A stretch of DNA of 64,000 nucleotides from an uncultured Nitrosomonas sp. (lineage in GTDB: Bacteria > Pseudomonadota > Gammaproteobacteria > Burkholderiales > Nitrosomonadaceae), in contig CADEDO010000006.1 in assembly GCA_902826115.1 (NCBI GenBank), forward strand, positions 1-64,000, written 5' to 3'. Position 1 is the stretch's first letter; each line of letters starts with the position of its first letter. The notes beneath the pieces are model-generated. The model did not search any database, was not told the origin of the DNA, and worked only from the letters and a program-made list of their open reading frames with translations. The translations under genes were made by a program, and so were the position numbers. Shown here in pieces: positions 28,258 through 39,329 of the stretch.

Positions 28258-31200
28258 AATCCCATTTCTTTATTGATCGACCTATTTTTGCATCGGTCCT
28301 GTCCATCATCATCGTAGTGATCGGATTGGTGGCTTTACAGAAGCTACCGGTGGCGCAGTTTCCGCAAATTACTCCGCCCATGATACAGATTGATGCTGAT
28401 TATCCGGGTGCTAGCGCAGAAGTCGTGGCGGAAGCGGTTGCACGCCCCATCGAAGTGCAGCTTCCGGGTATCGATAACTTGATGTACTACGAATCGACCA
28501 GCACGAACGACGGGCATATGACCATGAAGCTTACGTTCGAGATTGGCACTGATGTGGATATCGCGCAAGTTCAGACACAGAACCGGCAGCGGCTTGCAGA
28601 GCCACAGTTGCCTGATGAGGTGATTCGACAAGGTATTACGGTCAAGAAGACTTCGCCGGATTTGCTGGCTGTGGTTGCGTTGAGCTCCACCGATCCCAAG
28701 CATGATACGGTCTTTCTTTCCAACTATGCGCTGCTACGAATTCTCGATAGCATCAAACGGCTTCCTGGCGTTGGTGATGCGATCATTTTTGGCGGGCAGA
28801 ATTATTCCATGCGTTTGATCCTCGATCCTGTGCGTATGGCGCAACTCAATTTGACGCCGACTGAAATTGCCGCCGTGGTTCGAGAGCAGAATCGGGATTT
28901 TCCGGCCGGTAGAATCGGTCGGGAACCCACGCCGAATGGCACGGAGATGACTATTCCGGTGATTACTCGTGGTCGCATGAGCGAAGTCAAGGAATTTGAA
29001 GACATGATTGTGCGTGCCTATCCGGATGGCTCCATGGTGCGATTGCGTGATGTTGCGCGAGTGGAATTGGGCGCTCAATCGTATGATCTGCAGGGGCGAT
29101 GGAATGGAAAGCCGAATACGTTTCTGTTGACTTTTTTGGCACCGGGTGCAAATGCGCTGGATACGGTTCGGCGCGTGCGTGAAGAAGTGGACCAATTGTC
29201 CAAAAGCTTTCCGGCTGGCGTATCTGCCGATATTCCTTACGACACCACCACATTCATTGATGTCTCTATTCGTGAAGTGGTCAAAACTCTCGGCGAAGCC
29301 ACATTGTTGGTGATACTGGTTGTTTTCCTGTTTTTGCAGAGTTGGCGTGCAACGCTCATTCCGGCGATTGCTGTGCCTATTTCCCTGATAGGTACCCTGG
29401 CGGGTATGGAAGCATTAGGGTTTTCGATTAATACCTTAACCCTGTTCGGCATGGTGCTGGCTATCGGAATCGTGGTGGATGACGCGATCGTGGTGGTGGA
29501 AAATGTGGAGCGGCACATGACTCAGGGAGGATTATCGCCCAGGGATGCCGCCAAGAAAGCGATGGACGAGGTAACCGGGCCAGTCATTGCCATTGTTCTG
29601 GTGTTGGCCGCCGTGTTTGTGCCGGTTGCCTTCTTGGGAGGAATTACCGGCGAATTGTATAAACAGTTTGCCATTACCATTGCATTGTCGGTAGCGATTT
29701 CCGGATTCGTGGCATTGACGCTCAGCCCTGCTCTCTGCGCGCTGGTGCTTAAACCCGGCCATGGTACTCCGAAAGGATTTTGGCGAATGTTCAATCAATC
29801 GTTTGATTGGATGCAAGCGCGCTATGTCGGAACAGTGGGTGTCATTATTAAACGCTCAGTCATGGCGATGGCTATTTTCTTGATATTGATAGTCACTATC
29901 CTGGGCTTATTCAGAACCATTCCGGGTAGTTTCCTGCCGGAAGAAGATCAAGGCTATTTTATTACCATCATTCAATTGCCTGATGGTGCTTCGATGACAC
30001 GTACCATTGACGTATTGAATAAGGTGGAAAGTTATTTTCAATCGATTCCGGCCGTGCATTCAACCGATACGCTGGCTGGTCAGAATTTTGTGTTCGGCAC
30101 GCGCGGGACGAATCAGGCAACCATGTTCATTCCATTGAATCATTGGGATACCCGTCCGAATGCCAATGAACAAGTTCAAGGCCTGATTGCGGCAGCGTTT
30201 CAGGAGTTCGCTAAAATCCCTGAAGCATTGATTTTGGCTTTTAATGCGCCCTCGATCAGCGGATTAGGTTCCACCGGAGGATTTTCAGCACACTTGCAGG
30301 ATCCCAGTGGAGGCGATTTTGCAGAGTTTGCCGCAGTAGCCCAGCAATTTGTCGCCAAAGCAACGGAACATCCGGCAATTGCCGTGGCTAACACCAATTT
30401 TCGCATCAGCGCTCCCAGGTTATTTGCGCAGGTCGACCGGGAGCGAGCCAAGGCTTTGGGTGTGCCCATTTCTGAGGTTTTTGATACCATGCAGGCTTAT
30501 TTCGGAAATTTGTATGTGAATGATTTCGTTAAGTTTGGCCGCATTTATCGAGTGCAGACTGAAGCCTTGCCCGAATACCGCTCCAATCCGGAAGATATCA
30601 GCAAAATCTATGTGCGTGCGCAGTCCGGTACGACACAAACCATGATTCCATTGGATTCTGTCGTAACCACCGAATTTAACAGCGGACCTGATCCCGTGAC
30701 GCATTTCAACGGATTCAATTCGGCGTTGATACTGGGCGGCGCCGCGCCAGGCTATAGTTCAGGACAAGCTCTGGAAGCATTACAGCAAGTCGCTGATGAA
30801 ATCTTGGTTCCTAAAGGCTATACCATTGACTGGAGCGGAATTTCCTTGCAAGAACGCAAAGCGAGCGGGCAATCTTCGCTGGTATTCGCGTTTGCATTAT
30901 TGATGGTATTTTTGGTGCTGGCTGCCCTGTATGAAAGCTGGTCGATTCCTTTCGCAGTGATTCTGGCAATTCCTTTTGGAATTCTGGGTGCTTTCTTGGC
31001 CATTTGGACGCGCGATATGACCAATGATATTTATTTTCAGATTGGATTAGTGACATTGATTGGACTGGCCGCCAAGAATGCAATCTTGATCGTTGAATTT
31101 GCCAATCAGCGACTGGCAGCAGGCATGTCGCTGGCCGATGCGGCACTGGATGCAGCACGCTTGCGTTTCCGACCTATCATCATGACATCATTGGCCTTTA

Positions 31201-31430
31201 TTCTGGGTGTATTGCCTTTGGTGGTGGCTTCGGGAGCAGGTGCAGCGAGCCGGAATTCCATCGGCACCGGTGTATTTGGAGGGATGCTGGCGGCTACATT
31301 TTTGGCTATCTTTTTCGTGCCGCTCTTTTTTGTGCTGGTTGGCAAAATTGCACAGCGCACTCAGCGTCGAGCAAAACCAGAACACCCGATAGAAACGCAG
31401 AATAGTTCTTCCAACGAAGAAAAACAGTGA
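28254..31430 (+). CDS. RND efflux inner-membrane permease (AcrB/MexB type, HAE1 family)
   Basis: The 1058-residue proton-driven exporter has two matching halves, each with a membrane bundle and a large periplasmic part. The family start FIDRPIFASVLSIIIVVIGL, the paired Asp residues of helix 4 (GIVVDDAIVVVENVERHM) and the helix 10 Lys (LAAKNAILIVEFANQR) of the proton relay are all present. The HAE1 group expels hydrophobic compounds such as drugs, dyes and detergents; the true substrates are unknown. No TetR or other regulator gene is adjacent, so control of the pump is not evident here. Confidence 0.96.
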   Translation: MKSHFFIDRPIFASVLSIIIVVIGLVALQKLPVAQFPQITPPMIQIDADYPGASAEVVAEAVARPIEVQLPGIDNLMYYESTSTNDGHMTMKLTFEIGTDVDIAQVQTQNRQRLAEPQLPDEVIRQGITVKKTSPDLLAVVALSSTDPKHDTVFLSNYALLRILDSIKRLPGVGDAIIFGGQNYSMRLILDPVRMAQLNLTPTEIAAVVREQNRDFPAGRIGREPTPNGTEMTIPVITRGRMSEVKEFEDMIVRAYPDGSMVRLRDVARVELGAQSYDLQGRWNGKPNTFLLTFLAPGANALDTVRRVREEVDQLSKSFPAGVSADIPYDTTTFIDVSIREVVKTLGEATLLVILVVFLFLQSWRATLIPAIAVPISLIGTLAGMEALGFSINTLTLFGMVLAIGIVVDDAIVVVENVERHMTQGGLSPRDAAKKAMDEVTGPVIAIVLVLAAVFVPVAFLGGITGELYKQFAITIALSVAISGFVALTLSPALCALVLKPGHGTPKGFWRMFNQSFDWMQARYVGTVGVIIKRSVMAMAIFLILIVTILGLFRTIPGSFLPEEDQGYFITIIQLPDGASMTRTIDVLNKVESYFQSIPAVHSTDTLAGQNFVFGTRGTNQATMFIPLNHWDTRPNANEQVQGLIAAAFQEFAKIPEALILAFNAPSISGLGSTGGFSAHLQDPSGGDFAEFAAVAQQFVAKATEHPAIAVANTNFRISAPRLFAQVDRERAKALGVPISEVFDTMQAYFGNLYVNDFVKFGRIYRVQTEALPEYRSNPEDISKIYVRAQSGTTQTMIPLDSVVTTEFNSGPDPVTHFNGFNSALILGGAAPGYSSGQALEALQQVADEILVPKGYTIDWSGISLQERKASGQSSLVFAFALLMVFLVLAALYESWSIPFAVILAIPFGILGAFLAIWTRDMTNDIYFQIGLVTLIGLAAKNAILIVEFANQRLAAGMSLADAALDAARLRFRPIIMTSLAFILGVLPLVVASGAGAASRNSIGTGVFGGMLAATFLAIFFVPLFFVLVGKIAQRTQRRAKPEHPIETQNSSSNEEKQ

Positions 31431-31645
31431 TCATATCGATAAGAATTTCCGGCGCTGTTTTTAGCATTCAGCCTTCATTCAGCCTGAAACTATACAATAT
31501 TTTATGTTGATGAAGTTTCCGCTCTATTGATCTGACAAGAAATATATCTCAACAAAGTAACTAATTTGGATTCTGGACTGTCAAAAGAATGAGCAAGGGA
31601 AATTATAGATCTTGTATTGCATTTCTGATACGGAATGAAACTCAC

Positions 31646-32083
31646 ATGAAACATATCAAATGGATGTTCACAATCGCTTTAATGGCACTCGCATGCAATC
31701 ATGCCGCCTGGGCGCATGGTAGCCGTGGCCATAGTCGCTTAAACCTAGGGATCAGTGTGGGTGGATATTATAATCCCGGTTTTTATGGCTCTGGTTTCTA
31801 TGGGTCTAATTTTTATGGCTCAGGGTTTTATGGCCCTGGTTATTATGGGTATCGCTCCTATGGGTATCCGGGTCCTTACTTCAATGCGCCTATTTATAAC
31901 TATCCACCCACTGTGATCGTTCCAGTAACCCCGCCTGTGTATATTCAGCAGGAACAATCTGGATCAGTTCAAAAACAAACCAATTATTGGTATTACTGCC
32001 AGAAATCGGATGGTTATTATCCGTATGTCAAAGAATGTCCAGGCGGATGGTTGCAAGTTGCTCCTCAACCACCTGCTCAATAA
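31646..32083 (+). CDS. Secreted Gly/Tyr-rich repeat protein
   Basis: A signal peptide (MKHIKWMFTIALMALACNHAAWA) is followed by a stretch of short Gly-Phe/Tyr-Tyr-Gly repeats (GFYGSGFYGSNFYGSGFYGP and variants, mature residues about 20-55) and a proline-rich spacer. The end has YYCQKSDGYYPYVKECPGGW, a pattern with two cysteines that I know from small envelope proteins of many proteobacteria, of unknown function. I start at ATG 31646; the frame is open from 31589 but the extra 19 residues would bury the signal peptide. The glycine-zipper lipoprotein gene follows after 15 bp, so the two are likely co-expressed. Confidence 0.75.
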   Translation: MKHIKWMFTIALMALACNHAAWAHGSRGHSRLNLGISVGGYYNPGFYGSGFYGSNFYGSGFYGPGYYGYRSYGYPGPYFNAPIYNYPPTVIVPVTPPVYIQQEQSGSVQKQTNYWYYCQKSDGYYPYVKECPGGWLQVAPQPPAQ

Positions 32084-32098
32084 CGCAACGAGGTAAAC

Positions 32099-32650
32099 AT
32101 GCAAATCACAAGAAATCTCTCTATGGTACTAATTGTCTGTTTGACAACGGCTTGTGTGCATATTCCGTCAGGTCCTAGTGTCATGACGCTGCCTGGTTCT
32201 GGTAAAAGCTTTGATCAGTTTCGTTCGGACGATTATGAATGCAGACGTTATGCTTATGAGCAAGTGGATGGCAGCACACCGCAACAAGCTTCCCGGACCA
32301 GTGGCGTAGAAAGCGCTGCTATCGCAGCAGGGTTGGGTGCGGCTGCGGGGGCCGCTTTGGGCGGGGGGCGTGGCGCTGCGATAGGCGCCGGTACAGGTTT
32401 GTTAATGGGCGGATTGATTGGGTCCGGTACCGCTACTTCATCAGGGTATGCCATTCAACAACGCTTTGACATGAGCTATATTCAATGCATGTATGCCAAA
32501 GGCCATCGCGTTCCTATCGATGGGAGAATCACCAGTGATCCCGCATATAGTGGCAATAGCATTCGGAGAAATTCTGCGCCTACGCCCAGCTTTATTCCGC
32601 CTCCACCCCCTCCAGGCAATCCACCGCCACCCCCACCCCCACCGCGATAA
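32099..32650 (+). CDS. Glycine-zipper lipoprotein with poly-proline tail
   Basis: The 183-residue product starts with a lipoprotein signal (lipobox LTTAC, Cys19). A motif SDDYECRRYAYEQV precedes a glycine-zipper segment (GLGAAAGAALGGGRGAAIGAGTGLLMGGLIG, about residues 77-110, quoted here only as a pattern of small residues), which can insert in or span membranes. A second Cys-containing helix (FDMSYIQCMYAKGH) follows, and the last 20 residues are nearly all proline. Function is unknown; related proteins are outer-membrane lipoproteins. It sits 15 bp after the Gly/Tyr-rich gene. Confidence 0.75.
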   Translation: MQITRNLSMVLIVCLTTACVHIPSGPSVMTLPGSGKSFDQFRSDDYECRRYAYEQVDGSTPQQASRTSGVESAAIAAGLGAAAGAALGGGRGAAIGAGTGLLMGGLIGSGTATSSGYAIQQRFDMSYIQCMYAKGHRVPIDGRITSDPAYSGNSIRRNSAPTPSFIPPPPPPGNPPPPPPPPR

Positions 32651-32799
32651 TCCTTTCAGTAGTGGTTGATGAAGTGATGTATCTGACTCACAGAATGCCT
32701 GGACCGGCATCCGATGATGGGATCAAAAAGCAAGCTGAAGATGTAGAACGAAACTTTATGCCTTATGTTGGTGTTTTGCTGCTAAGAAATTAAATGGAT

Positions 32800-33159
32800 T
32801 CAAACACTAAAATGGCTGCCACGTTCGCCCAATATGCTGAGGATTTTAAGAAACTCGGTACGAATTGTGGCCGGAGAGCGTTTTAAGTAGTTGGCAAGCA
32901 CTTTGGTACTGGTTGTCTGCAAGGTGAGACTTGCTTCCAGTAGTTCACGCAAGGCAGGGGTCAATGCGCTTTTGATGTTCAGATCATCAATCAAGCAGGA
33001 GATGTGCATTTTTGCACGTCTTAATTGACCGATTTCACGCACTCTGAGGTTGGTTTTCTGAGCGAGTAATAAGATATTGTTTTGTGTTTCAGGCGTAACA
33101 ACAAAATCAACGCACGATTCATCGTCTTCTGCGAAGGTAGGTAAGCATTCTAATTTCAT
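32800..33159 (-). CDS. Small protein with possible helix-turn-helix end
   Basis: This 119-residue protein is cytoplasmic by composition, with GAGGG 8 bases before its ATG. The N-terminal 25 residues are acidic. The last 45 residues (TSTKVLANYLKRSPATIRTEFLKILSILG) look like a helix-turn-helix with a recognition helix of the SPATIRTEF kind, so a DNA-binding role is possible. I cannot name a family. It is transcribed alone; purB lies upstream in the opposite direction beyond a 400-bp gap. Confidence 0.6.
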   Translation of the reverse strand: MKLECLPTFAEDDESCVDFVVTPETQNNILLLAQKTNLRVREIGQLRRAKMHISCLIDDLNIKSALTPALRELLEASLTLQTTSTKVLANYLKRSPATIRTEFLKILSILGERGSHFSV

Positions 33160-34940
<1,781 letters not shown>

Positions 34941-35025
34941 TCAAGCAGCCAAGTCATAACCAATTGATTTAAATGATTACTAGATTTGATTCGGGTCAAT
35001 GGCAAAAATTTCTTTTAGTAAAGTG

Positions 35026-35054
35026 CTTGAAATTTAAATAGGCAGCCCCAATGT
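35026..35054 (+). promoter_or_regulatory. Sigma-32 (RpoH) heat-shock promoter of grpE-dnaK-dnaJ
   Basis: CTTGAAA (35026-35032), a 13-base spacer, and CCCCAATGT (35046-35054) match the RpoH consensus CTTGAAA-N13-CCCCATnT nearly perfectly. It ends 26 bases before the grpE start codon. The position and the identity of the downstream genes make this a confident call. Confidence 0.88.
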
Positions 35055-35080
35055 CAGCCCAATAGTTATTAGGAGGTACG

Positions 35081-35674
35081 ATGCAGAGTCCAGAAAATAC
35101 AAAAAATCCTGAGGTTAATGAATCAGAAGTCGCGGCTGCTAACGATGATGCCAAAATACCGGGGATCAGCAGCGATGCGACTATCCAAACAGAAGGAAAA
35201 TTAGATCCGCAACCCAACCTGGAACATTTATTGAAAGAAGCTGAAATAAAAGCAGCCGAACATCATGATGCCTGGATTCGGGCTAAAGCTGAAACCGAGA
35301 ATATTCGCAAGCGTGCGCAGATGGATATTGCAAATGCACATAAATATGCCATTGAAAATTTTTCTAGTGAATTATTGACCGTAATCGACAGTCTGGATGC
35401 AGCGTTGGCAGTTGAAAATGCCAGTGTAGAGAATTTCAAAAATGGAATGGAATTAACACAAAAGCAACTGCTGAATGTATTTGATAAATTTGGTGTTAAG
35501 GCGATTGATCCGAAAGGAGAGAAGTTCGATCCGCACCAGCACCAAGCAATGTGCATGGTCGATTCTGAACAGGCCCCGAACACGGTGGTGCAGGTGATGC
35601 AAAAAGGCTACAAATTGCATGAGCGCGTTATTCGTCCGGCACTGGTGTCGGTCTCGAAAGCACAGAGCACTTGA
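35081..35674 (+). CDS. grpE: Nucleotide exchange factor GrpE
   Basis: GrpE releases ADP from DnaK in the chaperone cycle and acts as a heat sensor. The 197-residue protein has an acidic, disordered start (about 45 residues), a long dimerisation helix, and the conserved C-terminal part with FDPHQHQAM and VVQVMQKGYKLHERVIRPALVSVS. AGGAGG is placed 5 bases before the ATG. It opens the grpE-dnaK-dnaJ cluster behind a sigma-32 promoter. Confidence 0.97.
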   Translation: MQSPENTKNPEVNESEVAAANDDAKIPGISSDATIQTEGKLDPQPNLEHLLKEAEIKAAEHHDAWIRAKAETENIRKRAQMDIANAHKYAIENFSSELLTVIDSLDAALAVENASVENFKNGMELTQKQLLNVFDKFGVKAIDPKGEKFDPHQHQAMCMVDSEQAPNTVVQVMQKGYKLHERVIRPALVSVSKAQST

Positions 35675-35742
35675 ATTTTTCCTAAGTATCTCCATTTTCA
35701 GCTTAGTTGATTGACAGAATTAATCATTAAAAGGATCTAAAT

Positions 35743-37680
35743 ATGGCAAAAATTATCGGTATCGATCTGGGTACCACCAACTCTTGCGTATCCGTTATGG
35801 AAAACGGAAAACCTAAAGTCATTGAAAATTTGGAAGGTACACGGACGACACCTTCCATTGTTGCCTATACTGAAGACAACGAAGTGCTAGTTGGTGCTTC
35901 GGCCAAGCGCCAGGCGATCACTAATCCCAAGAATACCCTGTTTGCAGTGAAGCGCTTGATTGGGCGCCGCTTCGATGAAGACATGGTGCAGCGCGATATC
36001 AAGATGGTGCCCTATAGCATTATCAAGGCGGATAATAACGATGCATGGGTGGAAGTGCGGGGTAAGAAAATTGCTCCACCGGAAGTGTCTGCACAAGTGC
36101 TGATGAAAATGAAGAAAACAGCCGAGGATTATCTGGGTGAACCCGTGACTGAAGCAGTGATTACCGTACCTGCCTATTTCAACGATTCACAACGTCAAGC
36201 AACCAAGGACGCCGGACGAATCGCTGGGTTGGAAGTGAAACGGATCATTAATGAACCAACGGCAGCGGCTTTGGCTTTTGGTATGGACAAAAAAGAAGGC
36301 GATCGCAAAATCGCCGTGTATGACTTAGGTGGCGGAACTTTCGATATTTCCATCATTGAAATTGCCGAGATTGAAGGCGAGCATCAATTTGAAGTGCTGG
36401 CAACCAATGGCGACACATTCCTCGGCGGTGAGGATTTTGACTCGCGTGTGATCGAATACCTGGTTGATGAATTCAAGAAAGAAACCGGTATTGATCTGAA
36501 GAAAGATATGCTGGCACTGCAGCGTTTAAAAGATGCCGCAGAAAAAACCAAAATCGAACTGTCGTCCAGTCAACAAACAGAAGTAAATTTGCCCTATATC
36601 ACTGCGGATGCATCCGGGCCTAAACACTTGGCCGTCAAGATTACCCGTGCAAAACTGGAAAGTTTGGTAGAAGAATTGATTGAACGCACGGTTGGACCAT
36701 GCCGCACGGCGATTAAAGATGCTGGATTAACCGCTTCTGACATTGATGACGTGATCCTGGTCGGCGGACAAACACGGATGCCTAAAGTACAGGAGAAAGT
36801 TAAAGAGATATTCGGCAAGGAACCACGTAAGGATGTGAATCCAGACGAAGCCGTGGCAGTAGGCGCAGCTATTCAAGGTGGCGTGTTGCAAGGCGATGTG
36901 AAAGACGTGCTGTTGCTGGATGTAACACCGTTGTCCTTGGGTATCGAAACGCTGGGTGGTGTAATGACCAAACTGATCCAGAAAAATACTACAATTCCAA
37001 CCAAGGCGCAGCAGGTATTTTCTACTGCCGAAGAGAATCAAACAGCGGTAACCATTCATGTGTTGCAAGGTGAACGTGAAATGGCATCGGGCAATAAAAG
37101 CCTTGGGCAATTTAATTTGAGCGATATTCCTCCTGCTCCACGGGGAATGCCGCAAATTGAAGTAACCTTTGACATTGATGCGAATGGTATCTTGCATGTG
37201 TCAGCCAAAGACAAAGCGACCGGCAAGGAAAACAAGATCAAAATCCAGGCAAGTTCGGGATTGTCTGACGAAGAAGTCGATCGTATGGTGAAAGATGCGG
37301 AAGCGCATGCGGAAGAAGATCATAAGGCATTGGAATTAATTTCCAGTCGTAATCAGTGTGATGCGATGATTCATTCGGTCAAGAAATCCCTGAAAGAGCA
37401 TGGTGATCAGTTGGATGGCGATGAAAAATCCAAGATTGAGGCTGCTTTGAAAGATGCTGAGGATGTTCTCAAAACAGATAAAAAAGAGGATATTGACGCC
37501 AAAACTCAGGCACTGACGGAAGCTGCCCATAAATTGGCTGAAAAAATGTATCAGCAAAAGGATCAGCCGGATCAACAAGCGCAGCCGGGTGCGGCAGGAT
37601 CTTCATCCAGCCAGCATGAAAAGCCAGTTGAAGGCGAAGTTGTTGATGCAGAGTTTGAAGAAGTCAAAAACAAGAAATAA
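35743..37680 (+). CDS. dnaK: Hsp70 chaperone DnaK
   Basis: The ATP-driven chaperone binds unfolded proteins. All landmarks are there in 645 residues: [11 protein letters not shown] at 6-16, the [13 protein letters not shown] and [13 protein letters not shown] nucleotide-binding strands, [13 protein letters not shown], the [16 protein letters not shown] linker, the peptide-binding domain, and the C-terminal [14 protein letters not shown] tail that contacts client proteins. AAAAGGA precedes the ATG. A compound hairpin separates it from dnaJ (37694-37756). Confidence 0.98.
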   Translation: MAKIIGIDLGTTNSCVSVMENGKPKVIENLEGTRTTPSIVAYTEDNEVLVGASAKRQAITNPKNTLFAVKRLIGRRFDEDMVQRDIKMVPYSIIKADNNDAWVEVRGKKIAPPEVSAQVLMKMKKTAEDYLGEPVTEAVITVPAYFNDSQRQATKDAGRIAGLEVKRIINEPTAAALAFGMDKKEGDRKIAVYDLGGGTFDISIIEIAEIEGEHQFEVLATNGDTFLGGEDFDSRVIEYLVDEFKKETGIDLKKDMLALQRLKDAAEKTKIELSSSQQTEVNLPYITADASGPKHLAVKITRAKLESLVEELIERTVGPCRTAIKDAGLTASDIDDVILVGGQTRMPKVQEKVKEIFGKEPRKDVNPDEAVAVGAAIQGGVLQGDVKDVLLLDVTPLSLGIETLGGVMTKLIQKNTTIPTKAQQVFSTAEENQTAVTIHVLQGEREMASGNKSLGQFNLSDIPPAPRGMPQIEVTFDIDANGILHVSAKDKATGKENKIKIQASSGLSDEEVDRMVKDAEAHAEEDHKALELISSRNQCDAMIHSVKKSLKEHGDQLDGDEKSKIEAALKDAEDVLKTDKKEDIDAKTQALTEAAHKLAEKMYQQKDQPDQQAQPGAAGSSSSQHEKPVEGEVVDAEFEEVKNKK

Positions 37681-37693
37681 TTATTTGTAGAGC

Positions 37694-37756
37694 CACTAAA
37701 ACGCAGAGGCGTAAGAAGAGAATCTCACTTCTCTTCAACGGCTCTGCGTTTTAGTG
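37694..37756. repeat. Two-tier inverted repeat between dnaK and dnaJ
   Basis: Outer arms CACTAAAACGCAGAG (37694-37708) and its perfect complement (37742-37756) enclose a second perfect hairpin, AAGAGAA-TCTCAC-TTCTCTT (37716-37735). There is no T run, so it is not a classic terminator. It could trim dnaJ levels relative to dnaK by attenuation or mRNA processing, or be a copy of an intergenic repeat. Confidence 0.75.
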
Positions 37757-37822
37757 TGTTCTGAATTTAAAAACTATTTTTACAAAGCATCATCAATTTT
37801 ATCCCGGTAGCAGGAAATCAAT

Positions 37823-38935
37823 ATGAGTAAGCGCGATTACTATGAAGTGCTCGGTGTCAGCCGCGATGCCGATGAAAGTACCATCAAGAAAGCCTATCGC
37901 AAGTTGGCTATGAAATATCACCCTGATCGGAATGCGGGTGATGTTAAATCGGAGGAGATGTTTAAAGAAGCCAAAGAGGCCTACGAAATCTTGACGGATG
38001 CGCATAAACGCGCTGCCTACGATCAATTTGGCCATGCCGGTGTGGATGGAAATGCAGGCGGCGCTGGTGCACAAGGATTTAGTGACGCTTTCAGTGATAT
38101 TTTTGGAGATATTTTTGGTGGCGGAGGGCGTGGCGGGCGTGCCAATATGCATCGTGGCTCTGATTTGCGCTACAACCTCGAAATTACGCTGGAACAGGCT
38201 GCACACGGAACTGAAACGAAAATCCGCATTCCTACGATGGTGAAATGTGAAACCTGTCATGGTGATGGTGCCAAACCTGGGACTTCGCCTAAAACCTGTA
38301 CGACCTGCAATGGTCACGGGCAGGTTAGGATGCAGCAGGGCTTCTTCTCAATTCAGCAAACTTGCCCTAAATGCCAAGGCAGCGGCAAAGTGATTGCACA
38401 TCCATGTGGCACTTGCCATGGAGTCGGATTAGTAAAACAACATAAGACACTGAATGTAAAAATTCCCATGGGAGTCGATGATGGTGATCGTATTCGTGTT
38501 TCAGGCGAAGGAGAGGCGGGGGTAAATGGTGGACCACCCGGCGATCTGTATGTGGTGATTCATTTAGCGGCGCATTCTGTTTTCCGTCGTGAAGGCGACC
38601 ATTTGCATTGTGAAATACCGATTAGTTTTACAGTGGCGGCACTGGGCGGAGAAATTGAAGTCCCTACACTGGAAGGGCATGCCAAAATCAAGGTACCTGC
38701 AGAAACACAGACTGGTAAAATTTTTCGCTTGCGAAGTAAGGGTGTTAAAGGGGTGCGCAGTCGAGAGAAAGGCGATTTACTGTGTCACGTCGTAGTAGAA
38801 ACTCCGGTCAAACTGACTGCGCGTCAAAAAGAATTGCTAGAAGAACTGGAATCCATTAGCCTGACTGATGGTCCACGTCATAGTCCTCGCGCCAAATCAT
38901 GGATGGATAAAGCACGCGAATTCTTTTCAGAGTAA
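37823..38935 (+). CDS. dnaJ: Hsp40 co-chaperone DnaJ
   Basis: DnaJ delivers clients to DnaK and stimulates its ATPase. The 370-residue type I protein has a J domain with His33-Pro34-Asp35, a Gly/Phe-rich linker ([21 protein letters not shown]), four CxxCxGxG zinc repeats ([32 protein letters not shown]) and the C-terminal client-binding domain. It lies 142 bp after dnaK, beyond a compound hairpin. A bidirectional hairpin at 38975-38994 closes the cluster. Confidence 0.98.
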   Translation: MSKRDYYEVLGVSRDADESTIKKAYRKLAMKYHPDRNAGDVKSEEMFKEAKEAYEILTDAHKRAAYDQFGHAGVDGNAGGAGAQGFSDAFSDIFGDIFGGGGRGGRANMHRGSDLRYNLEITLEQAAHGTETKIRIPTMVKCETCHGDGAKPGTSPKTCTTCNGHGQVRMQQGFFSIQQTCPKCQGSGKVIAHPCGTCHGVGLVKQHKTLNVKIPMGVDDGDRIRVSGEGEAGVNGGPPGDLYVVIHLAAHSVFRREGDHLHCEIPISFTVAALGGEIEVPTLEGHAKIKVPAETQTGKIFRLRSKGVKGVRSREKGDLLCHVVVETPVKLTARQKELLEELESISLTDGPRHSPRAKSWMDKAREFFSE

Positions 38936-38974
38936 CAAAGCCTAAAAAGATTGCTGTCCCACTACATTCGATAA

Positions 38975-38994
38975 CCCCGTCATACGCGACGGGG
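38975..38994. terminator. Terminator hairpin between convergent dnaJ and ydcH-like genes
   Basis: A 7-bp GC-rich stem CCCCGTC / GACGGGG with a 6-base loop (ATACGC) lies midway between the two converging genes. No long T run follows, but the position suits transcription stop from both sides. Confidence 0.6.
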
Positions 38995-39013
38995 AACGAT
39001 TGTTTATGAGCGC

Positions 39014-39250
39014 TTATGAATTGACAATCATGCCATACAGCTTATCCTTATGTGCAAGCCGCTTCTTTTTTAATTCTTCCAAATAATCATCGGACGTATT
39101 CTCAACCCCTTCCTCGATTCTCAGTATTTCGCGATTGATGTCATGATATTCTTCAAACAGGCGAGCGAAATGACTATTGCTCGCTTTCAGTTCGTGGATG
39201 CGATCGTAATATTCTGGAAATTCATGGTGTAAATCATGCTTATCTAACAT
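39014..39250 (-). CDS. YdcH/DUF465-family small coiled-coil protein
   Basis: The 78-residue product is mostly helical and charged, with the family's FPEYYDRIHELKASNSHFARL opening and the EELKKKRLAHKDKLYGMI end. YdcH proteins resemble the trimerisation hook of SlyX-like coiled coils; their function is unknown. I start at the ATG at 39250, with GGGAG 7 bases upstream. A longer frame reaches back into priA but that extension has no coding character. It follows priA on the same strand by about 80 bases. Confidence 0.8.
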   Translation of the reverse strand: MLDKHDLHHEFPEYYDRIHELKASNSHFARLFEEYHDINREILRIEEGVENTSDDYLEELKKKRLAHKDKLYGMIVNS

Positions 39251-39329
39251 TTCACAGCTCCCTAATTTATTATTCTTCTGAATAGGCAATTCATTCTGAG
39301 CTTGCAGCAAAAATAAGTGCTGATTCAGA

